NCBI RefSeq assembly: GCF_000026365.1
Contig: NC_012990.1
Coordinates: forward strand, 1 to 64,000
Direction: 5' to 3'
DNA: 64,000 nt
From: Zygosaccharomyces rouxii
Taxonomy: Eukaryota > Ascomycota > Saccharomycetes > Saccharomycetales > Saccharomycetaceae
Part shown: in pieces, positions 58,896 through 64,000 of the stretch
Layout: each line of letters begins with the position of its first letter
Numbering within the stretch: the first letter of the stretch is position 1
Notes under the pieces: generated by a model
The model's database searches: none
What the model saw: only the letters and a program-made list of their open reading frames with translations
Told to the model about the DNA's origin: nothing
Program-made: the position numbers and the translations under genes

Positions 58896-60503
58896 TCAGT
58901 GATCCGCCTGTTCTATATCTTGCTCATCCACGATACCGTTACGGATACACCAATCTTTGTTTGCCAAGAAGACTCCATCTGGATCCTGTTCACGTCTTAT
59001 TCTTTGCCAATTCTTCAAATCTTGGCCATACCACTTTCGTACGCTTTTAGCCATACCTCTCATTTCATAGTCATCGTACTCAGTTTCAGGCTTGTTCTGC
59101 TTTTCCAATAGAGAGGTCGACCCAATGAAGTTCTTGGCCCAGTGTGGTTTACCTTCGGCAGCGGCCATGGTATCTTCGAACAATGCATACCAGCGGCCCA
59201 CGGCGGAGTTCCAGTGAAATGGTCTGTACATGGTAGCATTAATGTATAAAGTCAGTTGATTGTTAGTCACATCACTCAAAGGTGCATAGCGACAATGAGA
59301 TGGGGTATTGTCCAAGTAAGGGCGCAAAGTGTTACCGTGAATAGGTCCTGGACTTGTGGAAGTACGGTCTTCCACATTAAGCGGTTTGTCTGGTGTAGTG
59401 GTATTAGAGCAGCGAACCTCAATGGGGACATGAACGTAGAATTCCTTATTTTGTGCTGCTTGCATGATAGAATGATCTAATGAACGTAAGACTTCAGGAC
59501 CATTCTCTAAGGGGCACCCCCATTCATCAACAAATTGTGAGAAAAGACAGTCCATGTTTAATCCATCGACAGATTTGGAGACTTCCACTTCACCTTGACC
59601 AAAAGTTTCCACTTGACCGTATTGTCTGTGAAATACAAATCTTTCAATGTAGGGTGTTAGGGGGGAATAGATCTGCGTAGCCACCCAGAGGAGTGTTTCA
59701 TAGAAGTATCTACCCACTAGAGTTCCCCACCAAGATTTTCTTGGTATGGTTACAGGCTCCTGGGTCTTGATCCCACGCCAGAGAATACATTTACGAGCGT
59801 AGGGATACCACCAAATTCTAATATATTCCGATGAAGTCCAAATGGTATCCCATTTATCAAGCAAAGTATCAAATTTGATCAATTCTTCAGTGGATCTTAA
59901 GTTGAACTTAGGTACTGCACGTATTGTTGCTTTGACAATAACACCTATTTTACCCAGTGATAATAAAGCAGCTTTAAAGACATCTGGTTGGTGTTCGGAA
60001 TCCAAGAAAACCACGTCACCCTTACCATTGACAATAGTCAAGTTCACGTATTGTGAAGACACTAATCCATGGTAAGGTGACGACCCATGGGTACCGGTAG
60101 AGATGATTCCCCCTACACTTTGTTCAGAGATTGATCCTAAATTTTGAATAGCATAACCCTTTTGTTCCAAATATTCACTTAATTGATAAACCCTCATACC
60201 TGCTTCGACGGTAACATCAGCATATTTCTTCCTGGGATGTTCTTTCAATTCCAATACCTTATTGAATCGATCTAGATTCATTAACCATTCGTTTGTCATA
60301 CACATATCACTAGGGGAGTGACCAGACCCCACGGTGACTAAGGTCTTCCTCTCCTGTCTAGCAGCCTTCACTACCTTCACAATTTCATCTACAGACGTTG
60401 GTTGGAAGTATAACTGCGATCTACATGAATAGATACCTGCCCAGTTTTTAAATACGAACCCCCTCCTGGGAGCTACGCTTAAAAAGTCGAAGAGCATTAC
60501 CAT
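58896..60503 (-). CDS. ALO1: D-arabinono-1,4-lactone oxidase Alo1
   Basis: The 535-residue enzyme (526 in S. cerevisiae) makes erythroascorbate, the yeast vitamin C analogue, in the outer mitochondrial membrane using oxygen. The FAD domain shows VTVGSGHSPSDM, where the His is the covalent FAD site, and the NLGSISEQSVGGIISTGTHGSSPYHG stretch is also present. The C-terminal ALO domain has the GKPHWAKNF motif (HWxK) typical of aldonolactone oxidases. Two in-frame ATG codons are possible at the start, two codons apart; the first is given. The next gene in S. cerevisiae is TUB1; here a leucine-rich gene lies between. Confidence 0.96.
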   Translation of the reverse strand: MVMLFDFLSVAPRRGFVFKNWAGIYSCRSQLYFQPTSVDEIVKVVKAARQERKTLVTVGSGHSPSDMCMTNEWLMNLDRFNKVLELKEHPRKKYADVTVEAGMRVYQLSEYLEQKGYAIQNLGSISEQSVGGIISTGTHGSSPYHGLVSSQYVNLTIVNGKGDVVFLDSEHQPDVFKAALLSLGKIGVIVKATIRAVPKFNLRSTEELIKFDTLLDKWDTIWTSSEYIRIWWYPYARKCILWRGIKTQEPVTIPRKSWWGTLVGRYFYETLLWVATQIYSPLTPYIERFVFHRQYGQVETFGQGEVEVSKSVDGLNMDCLFSQFVDEWGCPLENGPEVLRSLDHSIMQAAQNKEFYVHVPIEVRCSNTTTPDKPLNVEDRTSTSPGPIHGNTLRPYLDNTPSHCRYAPLSDVTNNQLTLYINATMYRPFHWNSAVGRWYALFEDTMAAAEGKPHWAKNFIGSTSLLEKQNKPETEYDDYEMRGMAKSVRKWYGQDLKNWQRIRREQDPDGVFLANKDWCIRNGIVDEQDIEQADH

Positions 60504-60860
60504 CGCCGTCCTAGCTTCGAGGAATGTTAAAGGCTTAAGCTATTCAGTCACTAGTGATTTTTATTTTAGCAATTTTATACCATTGTTAATCTTGAGAAAT
60601 TGCACCATGGCTTCGAATGGTGAGCATATCACGTGATGTAAAGAGGTATCAAGAGATGACTAGTTATTGACAAAGTCCGCCTCGAAGATTAATTAGAATA
60701 ATCTCCTTTTCAATGGCCCTTTACTTTTGCCTCACAGCGATCCAGTAATTCTTGTCATTTTTGATCATCAACAGCTATTGGACATTTCGGACTCCGAAGC
60801 GATGAGCGATGAGCTTGATGAGTTCAAACAAAGCATTTGAACAAGTACTTTAATAAGAGT
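60504..60860. promoter_or_regulatory. ALO1 upstream region and PAC-bearing leader of the leucine-rich gene
   Basis: An E-box CACGTG lies at 60630-60635 (atcacgtgat). At 60799-60813 two overlapping GCGATGAG motifs, PAC elements of ribosome-biogenesis genes, stand 48 bases before the downstream start. ATGs inside these motifs (60802, 60809) would open short reading frames of 12 and 14 codons if transcription starts upstream of them. Confidence 0.6.
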
Positions 60861-61805
60861 ATGGGAAAATTGGCTGAAATATGTTGTCGGGTGGTTGCTC
60901 AAGAACTTAGCTGGCTTAGTTTTGCTGAGGCTAGATATATAATTGAGAATTTACCAAGTGCTCAATGTGTAGAACTCGTTTGGCAGCATTTATGTCAAAA
61001 TATGAAAGATTCAAAAACTCTATATCTATTAATGCAAAACCACCCTTTAATCGCCGGAGAATTGGATTCTACAGGTTGGTATGGGCACAAAATTAGCTAT
61101 CGTAGACAGTCGGTGCCGAATTTGGATCTTGTAGAATCGATAAGGTTCTTCAATACACTTGAAGGGCATGCCAATTATCAATTTCTTACCATTCTAGAAT
61201 TACAGAACGATATGCCTGGATTAGAATCACTGGTAAATTTACCTTCGTTAGTGGAATTATCGGTAGCTGGTATCAGCAGGCCTGAACAGCTAGTAACATC
61301 GTGGCATAGAGCTTTAAAAGTGGATTCAAGGCGTTGGAGTCAATTAAAGGTACTAAATGTCCCTCAATTGACGAGTCCACGACTGTTTTTCGATTCTTGG
61401 CAATTGATACCTTCATTGCTCTGGATGGGTGTAAATTTAGACGGGAAGACCATTGGAAATATACCAAAATTAAATCAATTGGTTATAGAGGCTCCCATAA
61501 AGGCTCCTATGGAAATTTTATGTTGGCTACAGGAGTGGCAAACTATGGAAATCGATGGTAAAGTCATGATAGAGTTAGATGTAAATCCAAATCTTGTAAT
61601 ACCTTCTATACCAAGTTACTTCCCCTTGGAGGCTAGATTCTCGAAGCTACCTGGTACATATGGATACATGCGCCGATTGACAAATAAACGCACAGAAATC
61701 CCTGAACAAGATGAGGTTGAACGTCCAAAAACGAAACGACCAAAACATCGTGGAATCAGAAGGGGGGCTTCACTGCAACGGTTTTTCGGATGGGGAGGAC
61801 TATAA
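60861..61805 (+). CDS. Leucine-rich protein of unknown function, absent between ALO1 and TUB1 in S. cerevisiae
   Basis: I do not recognise this 314-residue protein. The first 45 residues (MGKLAEICCRVVAQELSWL to VWQHLC) could be a small helical, F-box-like or Elongin-A-like module. Then irregular leucine-rich repeats follow: FLTILELQNDMPGLESLV, LPSLVELSVAG, LKVLNVPQL, LLWMGVNLDG and LNQLVIE (about 110-220). The C-terminal 45 residues are basic and end in RRGASLQRFFGW, which looks like a PCNA-binding box lacking its Gln. The start is the first ATG of the open frame; an earlier TTG was rejected. S. cerevisiae has TUB1 next to ALO1, so this gene was lost or moved there. Confidence 0.78.
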   Translation: MGKLAEICCRVVAQELSWLSFAEARYIIENLPSAQCVELVWQHLCQNMKDSKTLYLLMQNHPLIAGELDSTGWYGHKISYRRQSVPNLDLVESIRFFNTLEGHANYQFLTILELQNDMPGLESLVNLPSLVELSVAGISRPEQLVTSWHRALKVDSRRWSQLKVLNVPQLTSPRLFFDSWQLIPSLLWMGVNLDGKTIGNIPKLNQLVIEAPIKAPMEILCWLQEWQTMEIDGKVMIELDVNPNLVIPSIPSYFPLEARFSKLPGTYGYMRRLTNKRTEIPEQDEVERPKTKRPKHRGIRRGASLQRFFGWGGL

Positions 61806-62128
61806 ACTAAGGTCATCTCGTCGGGGTATAAACGATATATAAATCAAAGGCATATTTTCTATATAGTAATTTTGATTTTGATTTTTTTTCTTATTCAAAT
61901 TTAATCGAGGTGAGAATAAAGAGGAAGCCATTATAATAATTATGATGATGATAATAATAATAATTATTCGATGAGTGTAACGCCTTAGAAGTTTAGCGCT
62001 GTATTAAAATATAGTAAGACAAATAAAAATCACGGAAACCAAACAACAAAGGATAACAAAAAATCTTGAATTGAACTGAAATCGAGGATAAAAAAAAATT
62101 GATAAAAAAAATTTGAGCATAGGAATGA
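61806..62128. other. Convergent 3' region of the leucine-rich gene and TUB1
   Basis: About 320 bases of A+T-rich sequence with an imperfect trinucleotide run (gatgatgataataataataat near 61940-61968). No gene is seen. It should hold both 3'-end signals. Confidence 0.6.
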
Positions 62129-63574
62129 TTAAAACTCTTCGTCAGCATAAGAGTCAGCACCAACCTCGATGTAGTCTCTCTCAAGAGCAGCTAAATCTTC
62201 TCTGGCTTCTGTGAATTCACCTTCTTCCATACCTTCACCAACATACCAGTGAACAAAGGCACGTTTAGAGTACATTAAGTCAAACTTCCTGTCAATACGT
62301 TTCCAAGCGTCAGCAATTGCAGTTGTGTTAGAAAGCATACAAACAGCTCTTTTAACCGAAGATAGTTGGGATGCTGGGGTAGCGGTAGGTGGTTCGTAAC
62401 AAATACCAATTTTGAAACCCGTGGGGCACCAGTCCACCATTTGTACGGTCTTCTTATTTTTAACTTGCGAAACTGCATTCTGCACATCTCGTGTAACCAC
62501 ATCACCTCTGTACAAAAGACATGTAGCCATATATTTACCTGTTCTTGGATCACATTTGACCATTTGATTGCCCGGTTCAAAGCAAGCATTAGTAATCTCT
62601 GAGACAGAGTTAGCCTCGTGATAGGCCTTACTCTTAGACAAAATTGGTGCATAAGACACTAGGGGGAAGTGAATTCTTGGGTATGGAACCAAATTGGTTT
62701 GAAATTCGTTTAAATCGACGTTCAAAGAACCATCGAATCTTAGGGAAGCAGTGACCGATGACACCACTTGTGCAATCAAATTGTTCAAGTTAGCAAAGCT
62801 GGGGCGACCAATGTCCAAGTTCTTTTTACACATATCGTAAATGGCTTCATTATCCACCATGAAGGTACAATCTGCGTGTTCTAAAGTAGTATGGGTCGTT
62901 AAAACGGTATTATAAGGTTCCACCACAGATGTAGAGACTTGAGGTGCTGGATATACGGCAAATTCCAACTTAGACTTCTTACCATAATCAATGGATAATT
63001 GTTCTAGAAGTAAAGAACCTAGACCAGAACCTGTACCACCACCCAATGAGTGTGTAAATAGGAAACCCTGTAATCCATCACATTGATCGGAAATCTTTCT
63101 AATTCTATCCAAAATATCGTCCAATAATTCTCTACCCACGGTATAATGACCTCTTGCATAATTGTTTGCTGCATCCTCTTTACCGTTAATCAATTGTTCT
63201 GGATGGAAAAGATCCTTATAAGGACCAGTACGAACTTCGTCAATAACATTTGGCTCTAAATCTACGTAAACTGCACGAGGGACATATTTACCAGATCCAG
63301 TTTCGTAGAAAAAAGTGGAAAACCCTTCTTCACCACCTTTAGGCTTGGATAATCCCTCTTGTAGATACCCATCAGGTCTGATACCATGTTCTAGAGAATA
63401 CAACTCCCAACAGGAGTTACCGATTTGACAACCAGCCTGACCGACTAAATTAAATTGAGTTAGTAACGCGTCTAATTAACAAGCTTATACTTGATGGATG
63501 GGAAGAAGAGTTTGGTTCCATCCCAATTCATCATTATTGCAACACATACCGTTGATACTAATAACTTCACGCAT
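62129..63574 (-). CDS. TUB1: Alpha-tubulin, one intron
   Basis: The gene is complement(62129-63444, 63550-63574), 446 residues; S. cerevisiae Tub1 has 447. The 25-base first exon encodes MREVISIN and the first base of Val9, the same exon boundary as in S. cerevisiae TUB1. Exon 2 continues [17 protein letters not shown]. The tubulin signature GGGTGSG lies near residue 145, and the C terminus ends in acidic DEEF, with the terminal Phe that is recognised by CAP-Gly proteins. Alpha-tubulin builds nuclear and cytoplasmic microtubules with beta-tubulin. It stands for both TUB1 and TUB3, which arose by duplication in S. cerevisiae. Confidence 0.97.
63445..63549 (-). other. TUB1 intron (105 bases)
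   Basis: On the minus strand the donor is GTATGT (63549-63544), the branch point TACTAAC (63465-63459) and the acceptor TTTAG, ending at 63445. Branch point to exon is 14 bases. Confidence 0.95.
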
Positions 63575-64000
63575 ATTCTATATGGCTCAGTCCGCTTATA
63601 AAGGTCCTTCCAAGCTTCCAGAGCTGGTTCTTGTTGTTCTTGAAGTGGTTGGTTTAGTGATCAATCCGCGAGATCTGTGGCAATTCGGACCTTGTTTACT
63701 TTATGTCCACAAAAAGAAGGTGGATCAAAACACCGGGTAACATCAGTATAGTGGTCGCTCTGTACGAATTGTTATTCTTCGCACAAGACCTAAACCGGCA
63801 TACCCCGATAGTTCGATTAGCCGCCGATGTTTTGTCCCTGTAAATACCTTGGTAGACGTACATCTTTGATACGGATAAATATGATTTTGTTATTCCTTAA
63901 GTTTATCTGAACTAAGAATGGGATAACAATATATTTTATTTAGTAAGATGAAAATAATTCGAATCATAGATTTAGAATGTGAACTTGTTAAATGCTGACT
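63575..64000. promoter_or_regulatory. TUB1 upstream region, cut by the window end
   Basis: About 425 bases in front of TUB1. A 53-codon plus-strand frame from 63582 looks accidental. The neighbour beyond is outside the window. Confidence 0.5.

Noticed and set aside
63582..63740. 53-codon plus-strand frame upstream of TUB1
   Set aside because: It lies in the expected promoter, has no family match, and is not supported by gene order.
1..64000. CRISPR arrays, bacterial operons or prophage
   Set aside because: No direct-repeat/spacer pattern is present. All recognised genes are yeast nuclear genes with eukaryotic introns.

Overview
The window looks like nuclear DNA of a budding yeast in the Saccharomycetaceae that never went through the whole-genome duplication. 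Zygosaccharomyces or Torulaspora is my best guess at genus level, by inference only. The evidence is compact genes, four short introns with GTATGT-type donors and TACTAAC-type branch points, a yeast tRNA-Asp, and gene order. From 27.9 kb onward the genes interleave two blocks that lie apart on S. cerevisiae chromosome XIII. One is the ARG81-TAF13-VPS9-YML096W-RAD10-GIM5-UTP14-PRE8-RPM2-UFO1-AIM33-ALO1-TUB1 block. The other is the ERO1-COX14-MSC1-RSC9-ERG13 block. One AIM33/PGA3-type reductase and one alpha-tubulin gene stand where S. cerevisiae has two of each.

The left part (1 to about 14.4 kb) is subtelomere-like. It is a decayed tandem array of a module made of a two-domain COS-like DUP gene (+), an orphan DUP-domain remnant (+), a single-domain DUP gene (-), and a membrane protein gene of unknown function (+). 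Of three COS-like copies only the third (9173-10243) is intact. The single-domain gene is intact in all three. The unknown membrane protein gene is present in modules 1 and 3 and missing from module 2. A fourth copy of the COS-like promoter (about 13.84-14.07 kb) has no gene behind it.

From 15 to 26.6 kb there is a sparse set of accessory metabolism genes: an aldo-keto reductase, an amino-acid permease, a VBA-like MFS transporter, a SOA1/YIL166C-like MFS transporter and an IRC24/YIR035C-like short-chain dehydrogenase. They are separated by long regions without genes. A tRNA-Asp at 27.3 kb, with a dispersed repeat upstream, marks the border to the dense conserved core.

The core (27.9-64 kb) holds genes for transcription (ARG81, TAF13, RSC9), ER oxidative folding (ERO1), endocytic traffic (VPS9), DNA repair (RAD10), protein folding and turnover (GIM5, PRE8, UFO1), ribosome biogenesis (UTP14), mitochondrial function (COX14, RPM2, ALO1), sterol synthesis (ERG13) and the cytoskeleton (TUB1). 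Inside it, at 42.4-43.8 kb, is a divergent pair that S. cerevisiae lacks to my knowledge: a U2AF small-subunit homologue and an Rtf2 homologue. Each has an intron at its extreme 5' end that had to be spliced in silico to recover the N terminus. Both families are tied to pre-mRNA splicing in other fungi, and this pair is the most interesting item. A leucine-rich protein of unknown function between ALO1 and TUB1 is a second candidate for a gene lost from S. cerevisiae.

Start codons were checked on the sequence. For VPS9, RSC9, UFO1 and the leucine-rich gene a later ATG was chosen. GIM5, the U2AF small subunit, RTF2 and TUB1 are given as spliced genes.
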